64,000 nucleotides of DNA from Rhodococcus rhodnii (GCA_000720375.1 JOAA01000015.1:62001-126000), one strand, 5' to 3'; shown: positions 53,694 through 62,534, counted from the stretch's first letter. Notes: generated by a model from the sequence alone, not told the origin. Translations and numbers: made by a program.

Positions 53694-53971
53694 GGGCTTG
53701 TGCTCCCACTTTCCCTGCTCGTGCGGGAACACGCCTGATCGAACGAAACGCTGTTCCCGCTGGTTGTCCCTCGTCCCTTGTCTCAGCGTAGTCATCCTCC
53801 CGGTGGATGCGACCCGGGACGCGGCTGGACAGGGGTCTGTTCTTCCTTCATTTACGGACAGGACGGTTTCCAGGTTCGCCTGAGGAGTACCCGCCGCAGG
53901 TCTCCGTATGTAGTCCGTCTACTATTCCGATCCGTACCCGAACGGTTTTCCAACCACTTTCAAGGAGCGAC

Positions 53972-54007
53972 ATGTCGTCGGTGTGCCTCGCGCAGGGAGC
54001 GCCGTGA
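53972..54007 (+). CDS. 11-residue leader ORF overlapping the ctaB start
   Basis: ATG 53972 has a strong ribosome site (AAGGAG, five bases upstream) and encodes MSSVCLAQGAP before a TGA that overlaps the ctaB GTG at 54004. ctaB itself has AGGGAG inside this ORF. It may couple or attenuate ctaB translation. Upstream, 53694-53971 holds the divergent tkt/ctaB promoters, with no other gene seen. Confidence 0.45.
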   Translation: MSSVCLAQGAP

Positions 54008-54936
54008 GCATCACCGCTGACGCACCCACCACCGCTCCGCGACGCACGATCAAGGATGTCGTCCGCGCATATGTCGCGCTGACCAAGCCACGCATCATCG
54101 AGCAGCTGCTCGTCACCACGATCCCGGCGATGCTGCTGGCGCAGCGCGGGATCCCATCACCTTGGCTGGTACTTGCCACCATGGTCGGCGGCACGCTGGC
54201 CGCGGGCAGCGCGGGCGCGCTGAACTGCGTCGTCGATGCCGACATCGACGCGGTGATGAAACGCACGAGCGCGCGGCCGCTGGTCAAGCACGAGGTTCCG
54301 GTCCGCAACGCGCTGATCTTCGGCGTGATCCTCGGCGTGTTGTCCTGCGGTTTCCTGTGGCTGACCACGAACTGGGTGGCCGCGGTGCTGTGCGTCGGCG
54401 CGATCCTGTTCTACGTCTTCGTGTACACGATGCTGCTCAAGCGGCGCACGTCACAGAACATCGTCTGGGGCGGCATCGCGGGATGTATGCCGGTGGTGAT
54501 CGGCTGGGCGGCGGTCACCGGTGACGTGGGCTGGCCGGCGTTCGTGCTGTTCGGCGTGATCTTCTTCTGGACGCCGCCGCACTCGTGGGCGCTGGCGATG
54601 AAGTTCCGCGACGACTACGCCAGGGCAGGCGTGCCGATGCTGCCCGCGGTGGCCACGCCGCGTCAGGTGTCGTTCCGGATCGTGCTCTACTCGTGGGCGA
54701 TGGTGCTGTGCGGGCTGTTGCTCGTGCCCGCGACCAGCTGGATCTACGCGGTGTCCGCGGTGATCCTCGGCGCGATCTTCCTCGCCGCGGTGCACAAGCT
54801 GCACAACGTGTACCGGCGTGGTGGCGAGACGAACCCGATGAAGGTGTTCCACCTCTCGAACACGTATTTGTGCGCGGTGTTCGTGATGGTCGCGGTCGAC
54901 TCCGCGATCGGCCTGCCGGTGACCAGCCTTTTCTGA
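54004..54936 (+). CDS. ctaB: Protoheme IX farnesyltransferase (heme O synthase)
   Basis: The 310-residue UbiA-family membrane enzyme attaches a farnesyl group to heme B to make heme O for cytochrome oxidases. It has about nine transmembrane helices and both Asp-rich motifs: NCVVDADIDAVMKRT after helix 2, and KFRDDYARAG after the HSWALAM segment. The start is GTG 54004 with AGGGAG five bases upstream; GTG 53983 is in frame but has no well-spaced site. It overlaps an 11-codon leader ORF. Divergence from tkt is normal for actinobacteria. Confidence 0.96.
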   Translation: MSITADAPTTAPRRTIKDVVRAYVALTKPRIIEQLLVTTIPAMLLAQRGIPSPWLVLATMVGGTLAAGSAGALNCVVDADIDAVMKRTSARPLVKHEVPVRNALIFGVILGVLSCGFLWLTTNWVAAVLCVGAILFYVFVYTMLLKRRTSQNIVWGGIAGCMPVVIGWAAVTGDVGWPAFVLFGVIFFWTPPHSWALAMKFRDDYARAGVPMLPAVATPRQVSFRIVLYSWAMVLCGLLLVPATSWIYAVSAVILGAIFLAAVHKLHNVYRRGGETNPMKVFHLSNTYLCAVFVMVAVDSAIGLPVTSLF

Positions 54937-55026
54937 TTTATCTCGTTTCCTGTTCCCTAACGGTGTGACGGTTACGACATTATCTGGTCTGTACCTCTGA
55001 CCCTGCAGTCAAGGAGGACAGCACCA

Positions 55027-56043
55027 ATGAAGGTTCGTACTGGCCTGGTCATCGCCGCTGTGGCGCTGACTGGGCTTTCTGTTTCCGCGGTGCCGGCACA
55101 GGCAGCGACGACCGTCGTGGCCTCGCAGCTGGCTGTGCCGTGGGGACTGGGCTTCCTGCCCGATGGCAGCGCCCTGTTCACCGAACGCAACACGGCCAAG
55201 ATCCGGCAGTTGCGCAACGGCACCGTGACCGACGTCCAGACGGTCCCCGGTGTCAGCGCACAGGGTGAAGGCGGTCTGCTCGGTCTCGCGGTGTCCCCGC
55301 AGTTCGCGCAGAACCAGACCGTGTTCATCTACTACACGACCGCTTCGGACAACCGGATCGCGCGCGTCGTGCTCGGGCAGGCGCCCCAGCCGATCGTGAC
55401 CGGGATTCCCAAGGCCAACATCCACAACGGCGGACGGCTCGCGTTCGGGCCCGATGGCCTGTTGTACGCGGGCACGGGTGACGCGGGCAACACGTCCAAC
55501 GCGCAGAACCGGGCGTCGCTCGCGGGCAAGATCCTGCGGATGACGCCGGAGGGAGGCGCGGCGCCCGGCAACCCGTTCAACTCGCTCGTGTACTCCCTTG
55601 GGCACCGCAACGTCCAAGGCCTGACCTGGTCGACCGACGGCAGGCTGTTCTCCTCGGAGCTCGGCCAGAACACGTTCGACGAGCTCAACCAGATCAGGTC
55701 GGGCGCCAACTACGGCTGGCCGACCTGTGAGGGCCGTTGCAACAACCCGAGTTTCGTGGATCCGCTGGCGACGTGGTCGACGTCGCAGGCTTCCCCGAGC
55801 GGCATCGCCTTCTACAAGAACAGTCTCTACATGGCGGGGCTGCGTGGCCAGCGGATGTGGCTGATCCCGGTGACCAACACCGGCGTCGGCACGCCGCGTG
55901 CGCTGTACCAGAACCAGTTCGGGCGGCTGCGGACCCCAGTCGCCGGGCCGGACGGGAACCTGTACTTCACCACCAGCAACCGTGACGGCCGAGGCTCACC
56001 AGTCGCCGCTGACGACCGGATCGTCAGGAGTGACGGAGCCTGA
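55027..56043 (+). CDS. Secreted PQQ-type sugar/aldose dehydrogenase-like propeller
   Basis: The 338-residue exported protein (signal peptide ending AQA, about residue 26) matches the glucose/sorbosone dehydrogenase family (GSDH). It has VPWGLGFLPDGSALFTER, GLLGLAVSPQF, the NGGRLAFGPDGLLYAGTGD block and YSLGHRNVQGLTW. In Ylii/SGDH relatives these contribute PQQ and calcium binding and the catalytic His; here a His is seen in IHNGGRL. PQQ synthesis genes are not in the window, so actual activity is unproven. A good AAGGAGG site precedes the ATG. It is a stand-alone gene after ctaB. Confidence 0.88.
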   Translation: MKVRTGLVIAAVALTGLSVSAVPAQAATTVVASQLAVPWGLGFLPDGSALFTERNTAKIRQLRNGTVTDVQTVPGVSAQGEGGLLGLAVSPQFAQNQTVFIYYTTASDNRIARVVLGQAPQPIVTGIPKANIHNGGRLAFGPDGLLYAGTGDAGNTSNAQNRASLAGKILRMTPEGGAAPGNPFNSLVYSLGHRNVQGLTWSTDGRLFSSELGQNTFDELNQIRSGANYGWPTCEGRCNNPSFVDPLATWSTSQASPSGIAFYKNSLYMAGLRGQRMWLIPVTNTGVGTPRALYQNQFGRLRTPVAGPDGNLYFTTSNRDGRGSPVAADDRIVRSDGA

Positions 56044-56123
56044 CGCAACTTGATGGACCCCTGGGGCGTCCTCTGTGGTAGGAGGCCAATTTCCTTGCGG
56101 GGAAGGAAAAGCAGGGGTAAAGA

Positions 56124-56867
56124 ATGTCAAAGAAGCTGGTCATGGCCGCCGTTCTCGGTGTGGCGGCGGTCATGACAGCCAGTTGCGCGGGGCAACCGGC
56201 ACAGGTCGATCATCCGTCCACAGTGCACGCTCAAGCGCGCCCGTCACCCGACACGCCAACACATCCGGTGGTGAACGCGCCGGCCTCGACGGACGGCATG
56301 GCGCCGGTGATTCACAAGATCCAGACGGACAAACCGTACGTCTTCATCACAATGGACGACGGCGCGGTGAAGGACCCGGCCGCCCTGCAGCTGATCAGGG
56401 ACTCCGGGGCGCGGCCGACGTTGTTCCTGAACTCGAAGTACTTCAAAGGCCACGAGGACTATTTCCGCGCGCTGCAGAACGCGGGCGTCGAGATCAACGA
56501 CCACACGATGAACCACCCGAATCTGCGCGGTAAGCCGTACGACTTCCAGCGCAACGAGATCTGCGGCGACGCCGACGCGATCGAGCAGGCGTTCGGCAAG
56601 CGCCCGACGTTGTTCCGCCCGCCGTTCGGCAACTACGACGACAACACCCGCAAGGCGGTGGCGTCATGCGGCATGAAGGCCATCGTGCTGTGGACCGCGG
56701 CGGTCAACGACGGCGTGGTGCAGTTCCAGTCGGGTGACAAACTCAAAGCGGGTGACATCGTGCTGATGCATTTCCGGCACACGTTCACGCAGGACTTCCA
56801 GGCGTTCCTGGACCGCGCCCGGCAAGACGGTCTCACCCCGATGCCGCTGTGGGACTTCCTGGCATAA
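56124..56867 (+). CDS. Polysaccharide deacetylase (NodB) lipoprotein
   Basis: The 247-residue protein has a lipoprotein signal (TASC lipobox, Cys about 21), a Thr/Pro-rich linker, then a NodB domain. Motif 1 is TMDDGA (the usual TFDDG, keeping both Asp residues), motif 2 is NDHTMNHP (HxxxH) and motif 3 is RPPFGNYD. A late HFRH may be motif 5. It would remove acetyl groups from a cell-surface glycan such as peptidoglycan, anchored outside the membrane. It is about 80 bases from the previous gene and 18 from the next. Confidence 0.9.
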   Translation: MSKKLVMAAVLGVAAVMTASCAGQPAQVDHPSTVHAQARPSPDTPTHPVVNAPASTDGMAPVIHKIQTDKPYVFITMDDGAVKDPAALQLIRDSGARPTLFLNSKYFKGHEDYFRALQNAGVEINDHTMNHPNLRGKPYDFQRNEICGDADAIEQAFGKRPTLFRPPFGNYDDNTRKAVASCGMKAIVLWTAAVNDGVVQFQSGDKLKAGDIVLMHFRHTFTQDFQAFLDRARQDGLTPMPLWDFLA

Positions 56868-56885
56868 GCGGTAAGTTGGCCGGCC

Positions 56886-57353
56886 ATGGAGCTGATGCGC
56901 AAAATCGCGCGCTGGACCGCGGCGCGCCCATGGCTGACCAACATCCGTCCGGCCGTCGTGCGCATCGACAAGGTCCTGCTCCGATTGACGAAAGGGCGGA
57001 TAACCCTCGTCGGCATCGCCGGAATGCCCGCACTGACACTGACGGTAATCGGCCGCAAAACCGGTCAGCCACGCGAGATCTCCCTGCTTTACGTGCCCGA
57101 CGGCGACGACATCCTGCTCGTCGGATCCAATTGGGGCGGCCCCGGACATCCCTTGTGGACGGTCAACCTGATGGCCAACCCGGACGCGAAGGTGAACATC
57201 AAGGGCCGCACGCGTGAGGTGAAGGCCCGGCTGCTGACCGATGAGGAGCGTACCGAGATCTGGCCGCACCTGGTCAAAACTTGGCCCGCGTACGACATGT
57301 ACCGGTCAAAGACCAACCGCGAACTCCGGGTCTTCAGGCTGACTTCCCGCTGA
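56886..57353 (+). CDS. F420-dependent nitroreductase-family (Ddn-like) protein
   Basis: The 155-residue protein matches the deazaflavin-dependent nitroreductase (Ddn/FDOR-A) split-barrel family. It has TVIGRKTGQPREISLLYVPDGDDILLVGSNWGG, in which G-R-x-S/T-G and the GSNWGG loop bind F420, and the HPLWTVNLMANP segment. These act with reduced F420 on quinones or other small molecules at the membrane. A TAAGTT eight bases before the ATG could be a leaderless -10. It ends at a strong bidirectional terminator. Confidence 0.9.
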   Translation: MELMRKIARWTAARPWLTNIRPAVVRIDKVLLRLTKGRITLVGIAGMPALTLTVIGRKTGQPREISLLYVPDGDDILLVGSNWGGPGHPLWTVNLMANPDAKVNIKGRTREVKARLLTDEERTEIWPHLVKTWPAYDMYRSKTNRELRVFRLTSR

Positions 57354-57426
57354 ATGGTCCGCGAAGGGTTCTGCCCTCGGTGGACATTTGTGTGCGGTGG
57401 CTTCGGCACTGGGCTCCGGGAAATAC

Positions 57427-57460
57427 AAAGGCTCCTGAGCCGTTGAGCTCAGGAGCCTTT
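57427..57460. terminator. Bidirectional Rho-independent terminator
   Basis: AAAGGCTCCTGAGC (57427-57440) pairs perfectly over 14 bp with 57447-57460 around a 6-base loop, with T-rich and A-rich ends. It sits between the convergent Ddn-like and FKBP genes and would serve both. Confidence 0.9.
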
Positions 57461-57474
57461 GTGGTGTCTGGGAT

Positions 57475-58062
57475 TCAGCTGACCTGCACGGCGTCGATCA
57501 CGAAAACGAGTGTCTCGTTCGGCTTGATGCCCTGGCCGCCCTCGCCGTACGCCTTGTCCGGCGGGATGACCAGCAGGCGGCGGCCGTTGGCCTTGATGCC
57601 GATGAGGCCTTCGTTCCAGCCCTTGATGACCTGCGCCTGACCGATCGGGCGGACCGGGAACGGCTGGTCGCCGAAGTTGCCGTCCACTTCCTTCTTGTCC
57701 GACCACGTCACCAGCTGGTAGTTCACCGCCGCGGTGCCGCCTGCCTTGGCCTCGGCGCCGGTGCCCGGCTTGAGGTCCTTGTTCAGCAGCTGCTTCGGCG
57801 GCTGGCAGGTGGTCGGGATGGTGATCGTCGGCTTCTGGCCGAAGTCGCCGGCGACCTTGATGTCGTCGGCCGTGCACTCCGGACCGGACGCGGCGGTGGC
57901 GCCGGTCGTCGCGGTCGACCGCGCGGTGCTCGTGGGCGGCGGCGGAGTCGAGGTGCGGGTGGGAGTTCCGGTGGAGGCCTGCTCCGAGTTGGCACAGGCG
58001 CTCAAGGTGGCCGCCGCCACCAGCGCCACGGAAACCATCGTGACCTTGCCTGCAATACGCAT
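57475..58062 (-). CDS. FKBP-type peptidyl-prolyl isomerase lipoprotein
   Basis: The 195-residue protein has a lipobox (LSAC, Cys about 23), a Thr/Pro/Ser-rich linker and a C-terminal FKBP domain (about 95-195). That domain has VNYQLVTWSDKKEVDGN, the VIKGWNEGLIGIKANGRRLLVIPP block and AYGEGGQG. It would catalyse proline isomerisation in secreted proteins at the cell surface. Residues that line the FK506 pocket are largely kept (VIKGW, IPP). A second segment before the domain (CTADDIKVAGDFGQKP) is typical of actinobacterial lipoprotein forms. Confidence 0.93.
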   Translation of the reverse strand: MRIAGKVTMVSVALVAAATLSACANSEQASTGTPTRTSTPPPPTSTARSTATTGATAASGPECTADDIKVAGDFGQKPTITIPTTCQPPKQLLNKDLKPGTGAEAKAGGTAAVNYQLVTWSDKKEVDGNFGDQPFPVRPIGQAQVIKGWNEGLIGIKANGRRLLVIPPDKAYGEGGQGIKPNETLVFVIDAVQVS

Positions 58063-58259
58063 GGCGTCACCCTAGGCAACCGGGTCACGCACTGGTTCCA
58101 TCGGGTGCCTACGCGGTCGCGGTGCGCCATACGGTGAACGTGAACATCCCCCGTTTTCCCGATTCCTACTTGATGGTGATTCGCGTACAGTTACTGCTCG
58201 CGCACAAACGGACACAGTTCGCATTCGTCCGTTCGAGTGCCTGCCAAGGAGGTGACCCG

Positions 58260-59264
58260 GTGTCCGCGGACGCCAACGGCATCCGCAAGAACCCGATCCA
58301 AGAGCTCTTCTGGACCAGGACCGGCTTGTTGCTCGCCGTCCTGCTCGTGATCTCGATCGGTAGCCTGTGGATATCCAGTGCGATGGACGCCGGCCTTTTA
58401 CGCAACCTGGTGACCGCGCTCGGCACCGGCACAATGGTGTCGGCCATTGTCGGTTTTGGTCAGACGTTGATCACGGCAGCGGCTTCGCAGAAAGCGCTCG
58501 TCACCCCGTTGGTCGAGGAAAGCAAACGCGCCTTGCGGGATTTGTCGGCCGAATACCGTGCGCTGAACAACGAGTTCTTCCCGACGCACGTCTTCGAGGC
58601 GAGCGCCGAGCCCGACCCGGAGTTCAACCGGCTGCTGATGGACGACCTGCGCGCCAGCAGGCACTACTACTTCCGTGGCTTCGCCGGCCGGCACGCCGCC
58701 GCCAGACTGCTGCTGACCAGGTCGGAATGGGAGCTGCGGGCGGTCGTCGCCGATCCGAGGCAGCACTCCGCGATCAGCGGGCGCGCCCGCTACCTGCTCC
58801 GCCACGAAGGCGCGACCGGCGATTACGACAAGATCCGCGCGCGGTTGATCGACGAGATCTCCATCGGCATCGTCGGATTGTTCCTCGCGCGCAGCCGGTG
58901 CACTTCCATCGACATCGCGGTGATCTCCGATCCACCGCTCGACCGCACGGAGATCTTCGACGACAGCGTATGGCTCACGCTGTACAGCGACGTCGGCGGA
59001 GCGACCTCGTTGTACCCACGCACGCTGCGTTTCTCGGAAGGCTCGTTCATCTACGGCATGCAACGCGCCGAGTTCCAGCGAATGCGCGACACCCGGACGG
59101 CCCAGAAATTCGTCATCACGCCGGACACCACGCGGCAGGAATTCCTCGCGCTGTTCGAGAAGATCACTTCGACGCCCCTTTCCGAAGAGGGGTTCGCGGA
59201 CCTGGAGCGCAAGTTCCACGACTTCCGCGAGGAATTCACCAAAGCCGCGGGGCTGGAGAGCTGA
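58260..59264 (+). CDS. Unassigned membrane-anchored protein with cytoplasmic domain
   Basis: The 334-residue protein has two transmembrane helices near the N terminus (about 21-39 and 48-74) and a soluble remainder of about 260 residues. That domain alternates helices and strands (for example ELRAVVADP and SIDIAVISDPP) and looks like a Rossmann- or PLD-like alpha/beta fold, but no catalytic motif is identifiable and I do not recognise the family. The start is GTG 58260 with AAGGAGGTGA just upstream; the frame is open to 58122. The next gene starts one base after its stop, which ties it to the cupin protein. Confidence 0.75.
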   Translation: MSADANGIRKNPIQELFWTRTGLLLAVLLVISIGSLWISSAMDAGLLRNLVTALGTGTMVSAIVGFGQTLITAAASQKALVTPLVEESKRALRDLSAEYRALNNEFFPTHVFEASAEPDPEFNRLLMDDLRASRHYYFRGFAGRHAAARLLLTRSEWELRAVVADPRQHSAISGRARYLLRHEGATGDYDKIRARLIDEISIGIVGLFLARSRCTSIDIAVISDPPLDRTEIFDDSVWLTLYSDVGGATSLYPRTLRFSEGSFIYGMQRAEFQRMRDTRTAQKFVITPDTTRQEFLALFEKITSTPLSEEGFADLERKFHDFREEFTKAAGLES

Positions 59265-59265
59265 A

Positions 59266-59895
59266 ATGCGAACGGAGCTGTCTGCGCTGGCCGAACTGGC
59301 CGGCGAGCTGCGAGCCGCCGACGTCACCGACTGGACGGCTGTGAGCGGCCGGTTCACCCAGTGGGCGAACCGGCCTGGGCTACGCGACGAACTACGTCAC
59401 CACTTGCAGACCCTGTCCGGAGAGGTCGCGGCCGCGGTCATCTCGCGGTCACGGGAGACCACCACGCACTTCGCGTGGTGCCTGCTCAACCAACCGGGCG
59501 ACAAGTTCTCGTTCTGGCTGCACGAGTACAAACCGCAGCGGGACTGGCGGATCGGGTACGCCGACTCGGTGCACAACCACCGGTACCACTTCTGCACCAC
59601 GATCCTGCGCGGATGCTATGTGCACGAACGGTTTGGCGCCGAAATGGACGCCAACGGCCTGGTGATCAAGTCGGCCACGATGGTGCACAGCGGAGTGTGC
59701 GAGGCCGGCGAAGCGGGCACGATGCTGTCCGATCAGTTCCACCGCATCCCGAAGGCCGCCGACGGCACGATGACCTTCCTGGTGAAGTCACGGCCGGTGC
59801 GCGGCTGGAGCCTGTCATTCGACCCGGCGACCAACGTCAGCCGCAGGCACGTGCCGGTCGAGGAACGCCTTGGCAATCTCGCCGACCGTTTGTAG
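59266..59895 (+). CDS. Cupin-like metal-binding protein of unknown function
   Basis: The 209-residue protein has a helical N-terminal half and a C-terminal cupin-like barrel. Candidate metal ligands are His103 and His105 (or His108) in SVHNHRYHF and His159 in DQFHR. This recalls cysteine-dioxygenase-like cupins, but the usual Tyr-Cys pair is not certain. A hydroxylase, dioxygenase or ligand-binding role is possible. It starts one base after the membrane protein stop, so they are cotranscribed. The HD-domain gene follows after about 105 bases. Confidence 0.7.
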   Translation: MRTELSALAELAGELRAADVTDWTAVSGRFTQWANRPGLRDELRHHLQTLSGEVAAAVISRSRETTTHFAWCLLNQPGDKFSFWLHEYKPQRDWRIGYADSVHNHRYHFCTTILRGCYVHERFGAEMDANGLVIKSATMVHSGVCEAGEAGTMLSDQFHRIPKAADGTMTFLVKSRPVRGWSLSFDPATNVSRRHVPVEERLGNLADRL

Positions 59896-59999
59896 AAAGG
59901 TGCCAAAACCCGTCTCAGTGTCATCATGACTCCGCAAATACCGCGTCTCACCACCTACGATGCCTTCACTTGCGCGGGGGCTCGGAGGAGGAGGGACCG

Positions 60000-60653
60000 A
60001 TGCTTGGTCAGAAGCTGGGTTCGGTCAGCGACCTGGCGGTTGAGCAGGTAGAACGTCGAGTGAGACGGTTGTGCCAGCGGTTCGCGGCGAACCTGCCGTT
60101 CCATGGCTGGCACCATGTGCACTTCGTCAGGACCAAGGCGGGCTCGTTCGCACGGGCCAATGGGGCCGATCCCGCGGTTGTCGAGACCGCCGCACTTGTG
60201 CATGACCTGAACTACATCGTCCGGCGCAATTCCGACGCGGCCGAGGGCCGTGATGTGCGGATGCGGATCCTGGCCAAGTCCGGTGTTGACGAACCCGTCG
60301 CGGAGTGGATCGACCGCATCGTCGTCGAGGCGGAGATGCGCACCCGGCACCGCGACATCTCGATCGAGGCGCAGGCGCTGAGTGACGCCGACACGTTGTT
60401 CAAGGCGTTGCCCGTGACACCGGTGATGCTCGCGCATCGGTACCTCAGCGAGAACGGCATCACGTTGAGCCAGCTGGCGAACAAGATCGTCGGTGAGCAG
60501 CGTGGCAAGCACGACGAAGGCTTCTACTTCTACAGCGCGGAAGCGAAGTCGATGTACTCGCACTGGGCGACGGCGAACCTTGAGCTGTGGCAGTGCGTGG
60601 TCGAAGCGCTGGACGACCCATCGGTCGGCGAACTTCTCGACGCCGTGCAGTGA
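60000..60653 (+). CDS. HD-domain phosphohydrolase-like protein
   Basis: The 217-residue protein shows an HD metal site: HH at 38-39, His68-Asp69 in ALVHDLNYI and Asp129/Asp131 in SDADTLF. HD enzymes cleave nucleotides or phosphate esters; the substrate is not predictable. GGAGGAGG precedes ATG 60000. It may belong with the preceding membrane and cupin genes, although a gap of about 105 bases leaves room for its own promoter. A GC-rich hairpin follows. Confidence 0.8.
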   Translation: MLGQKLGSVSDLAVEQVERRVRRLCQRFAANLPFHGWHHVHFVRTKAGSFARANGADPAVVETAALVHDLNYIVRRNSDAAEGRDVRMRILAKSGVDEPVAEWIDRIVVEAEMRTRHRDISIEAQALSDADTLFKALPVTPVMLAHRYLSENGITLSQLANKIVGEQRGKHDEGFYFYSAEAKSMYSHWATANLELWQCVVEALDDPSVGELLDAVQ

Positions 60654-60656
60654 CTA

Positions 60657-60687
60657 CGCCGTGAGCCGCCGACGGCGACCCACGGCG
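60657..60687. terminator. GC-rich hairpin after the HD gene
   Basis: CGCCGTG (60657-60663) pairs with CACGGCG (60681-60687), with an inner CGCCG-A-CGGCG stem. It lies three bases past the HD stop and before the convergent quinone oxidoreductase stop. There is no U tail. Confidence 0.5.
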
Positions 60688-60703
60688 GTCAGTCATTCTG
60701 CGA

Positions 60704-61666
60704 TCACGGGATGAGCAGCAGCTTGCCGGTGGTCTTGCGCGCCTGCAGGTCTTCGTGCGCCTTGCGGGCGTCGCCGAGCGGGTAGCGGCCTCCGATCCGG
60801 ACAGACAGCGTTCCCGCTTTCACCTCGTTGAACAGTTCGGTGGTGCGCCACCGGACTTCCTCAGGGCTGGAGTAGTCCTTGCTGGTCGGGCGGGTCAGGT
60901 AGATGGACCCTTGCGCGTTGAGCCGCTGCGGGTCGACCGGCGGGACGGCGCCGCTGGACGCGCCGAACAGCACCAGAAAACCGCGGCGCCGCACGCTCTT
61001 GAGGCTGCCGTCGAACGTCGTCTTGCCGACGCCGTCGTAGACCGCGGCCATGCCCTCGCCGTTGGTGAACTCACGCGCGTGCTTCTCGAAGTCCTCGTAA
61101 CCGACGACCTCGTCGGCACCGGCTTCGCGGGCGAGCTCCTCTTTCTCCGGCGTGGACACCGTGGCCAGCACCCGGGCGCCGCGCGCCTTCGCGAGCTGGA
61201 CAAGAAGCAGGCCGACGCCGCCGGCCGCGGCGTGCACCAGGATCGGGTCACCTTCCTTGACCTCGTAGGTCGACGCGACCAAGTAATGCGCGGTCACACC
61301 TTGCAGCAAAAGCGCTGCCGCAGTGTCCGTGTCAACGCCATCGGGAACAGATATCGCATCTGATGTAGGAAGTACGATTTTCTCGGCGTAACTGCCCTGC
61401 ACGCTGTACCAGGACACGCGGTCGCCGACTTTGTGGTCCGTGACGCCGGGGCCGACCGCGGTCACGACGCCCGCGCCTTCGAGGCCGAGCCCGAACGGGG
61501 TCTCCAGCGGATACATGCCGGAGCGGTGATAGGTATCGATGTAGTTGACGCCCGCCGCCTGGACGTCGACGGCCACCTCACCGTCGCCGGGCGCCGGAAC
61601 CTCGACGTCCACCAGCTCAAGGGCCTCCGGTCCACCGGTCTGCCGTACCCGCACTGCCTTAGGCAC
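60704..61666 (-). CDS. NADPH:quinone oxidoreductase (zinc-free MDR family)
   Basis: The 320-residue medium-chain dehydrogenase/reductase has the N-terminal catalytic fold (GVNYIDTYHRSGMYP, GLEGAGVVTAVG) and the cofactor loop HAAAGGVGLLLVQLAKARGA. Zinc-ligand Cys residues are absent, placing it in the quinone oxidoreductase group (QorA-like), which reduces quinones or related enones with NADPH. It is divergent from the class IV aminotransferase over 88 bases. A TATCTGATGTAGG-like motif with rare codons lies inside at 61356-61369. Confidence 0.92.
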   Translation of the reverse strand: MPKAVRVRQTGGPEALELVDVEVPAPGDGEVAVDVQAAGVNYIDTYHRSGMYPLETPFGLGLEGAGVVTAVGPGVTDHKVGDRVSWYSVQGSYAEKIVLPTSDAISVPDGVDTDTAAALLLQGVTAHYLVASTYEVKEGDPILVHAAAGGVGLLLVQLAKARGARVLATVSTPEKEELAREAGADEVVGYEDFEKHAREFTNGEGMAAVYDGVGKTTFDGSLKSVRRRGFLVLFGASSGAVPPVDPQRLNAQGSIYLTRPTSKDYSSPEEVRWRTTELFNEVKAGTLSVRIGGRYPLGDARKAHEDLQARKTTGKLLLIP

Positions 61667-61754
61667 GCCGCTCCTCCTCAGGTCGTTTAGTCAGACCAAC
61701 CTCATCACGGCCCCTGGTTGTTCCGCTTGACGGGCGCCGATAAATGATCGGTAC

Positions 61755-62534
61755 GTGGATGACAGCAGAGATGACCTGGAAACGGTCGCATTGGTCAACT
61801 ACGGCCATTTCACGTCGCTCGCGGTGCACTCCGAGGGCGTGCGCGGGCTGACGCTGCACCTCGAACGCCTCGACCGGGACGCCCGGATCGTCTTCGGGCA
61901 CGGCCTCGACGGCGACATGGTCCGCGAACGCATCCGCCAAGCCGTCCAGGGGCACGAGCTGCCGGTGAACGTGCGCGTCACCGCGTTCACGCGGAACGCG
62001 TCTCCGCGCAAAGTCGTCGGTCTCGAACCGCCGGAGGTCCTGATCACGGTTCGGCCGATGCCTCACCGTGCTTCGACGCCGCCTCGCGTGCGGACCAGCG
62101 TCTTCAGCCGATACCTGCCGGAGGTCAAACACGTCGGCACGTTCAGCCTGTTCCACCAGATTCGGCAGGCCCAGCAGGCCGGTTACGACGACGTGCTGTT
62201 CGTCGACGCGGATGGCCGGATCTCCGAAGGGTCGGTCTGGAACGTCGGCTTCTATGACGGTTCCCGGGTCATCTGGCCGGACGCGCCCGCGTTGCCCGGC
62301 GTCGAGATGACGCTCCTGCGCGCCGGGCTGCGCGCTTTGGGCGTCGCCGATGAACGACGAACCGTTTTCCTATCGGATATAGGATCTTTTCGGAGCGCGT
62401 TCCGGAGCAACGCGATCGCCGGGCCGACGTTGATCGGCGCGATCGACGACGTCACGTACGAGCCGGATCCCGAGTTGACCGATGTGCTGGAGCGAGCGCG
62501 TCAGGCCGTGCCGATGGAGCCGCTGGTGCCGTGA
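61755..62534 (+). CDS. Class IV PLP-dependent aminotransferase/lyase (PabC-like)
   Basis: The 259-residue protein follows the BCAT/ADC-lyase fold. It has a Lys in EVKHVGTFS at the PLP Schiff-base position and the DDVLFVDADGRISEGSVWNVGF segment common to all class IV enzymes. Size and sequence allow 4-amino-4-deoxychorismate lyase (PabC) or a D-amino-acid or branched-chain aminotransferase; with pabB at 27940 a folate role is possible, but the genes are far apart. GTG 61755 is the start. Its last 34 bases overlap the convergent ABC gene. CTA and ATA codons occur in a CCTATCGGATATAGG element at 62369-62383. Confidence 0.85.
   Translation: MDDSRDDLETVALVNYGHFTSLAVHSEGVRGLTLHLERLDRDARIVFGHGLDGDMVRERIRQAVQGHELPVNVRVTAFTRNASPRKVVGLEPPEVLITVRPMPHRASTPPRVRTSVFSRYLPEVKHVGTFSLFHQIRQAQQAGYDDVLFVDADGRISEGSVWNVGFYDGSRVIWPDAPALPGVEMTLLRAGLRALGVADERRTVFLSDIGSFRSAFRSNAIAGPTLIGAIDDVTYEPDPELTDVLERARQAVPMEPLVP

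Noticed and set aside
51708..53738. A 676-codon plus-strand frame
   Set aside because: It is antisense to transketolase, which has all family motifs and a good start.
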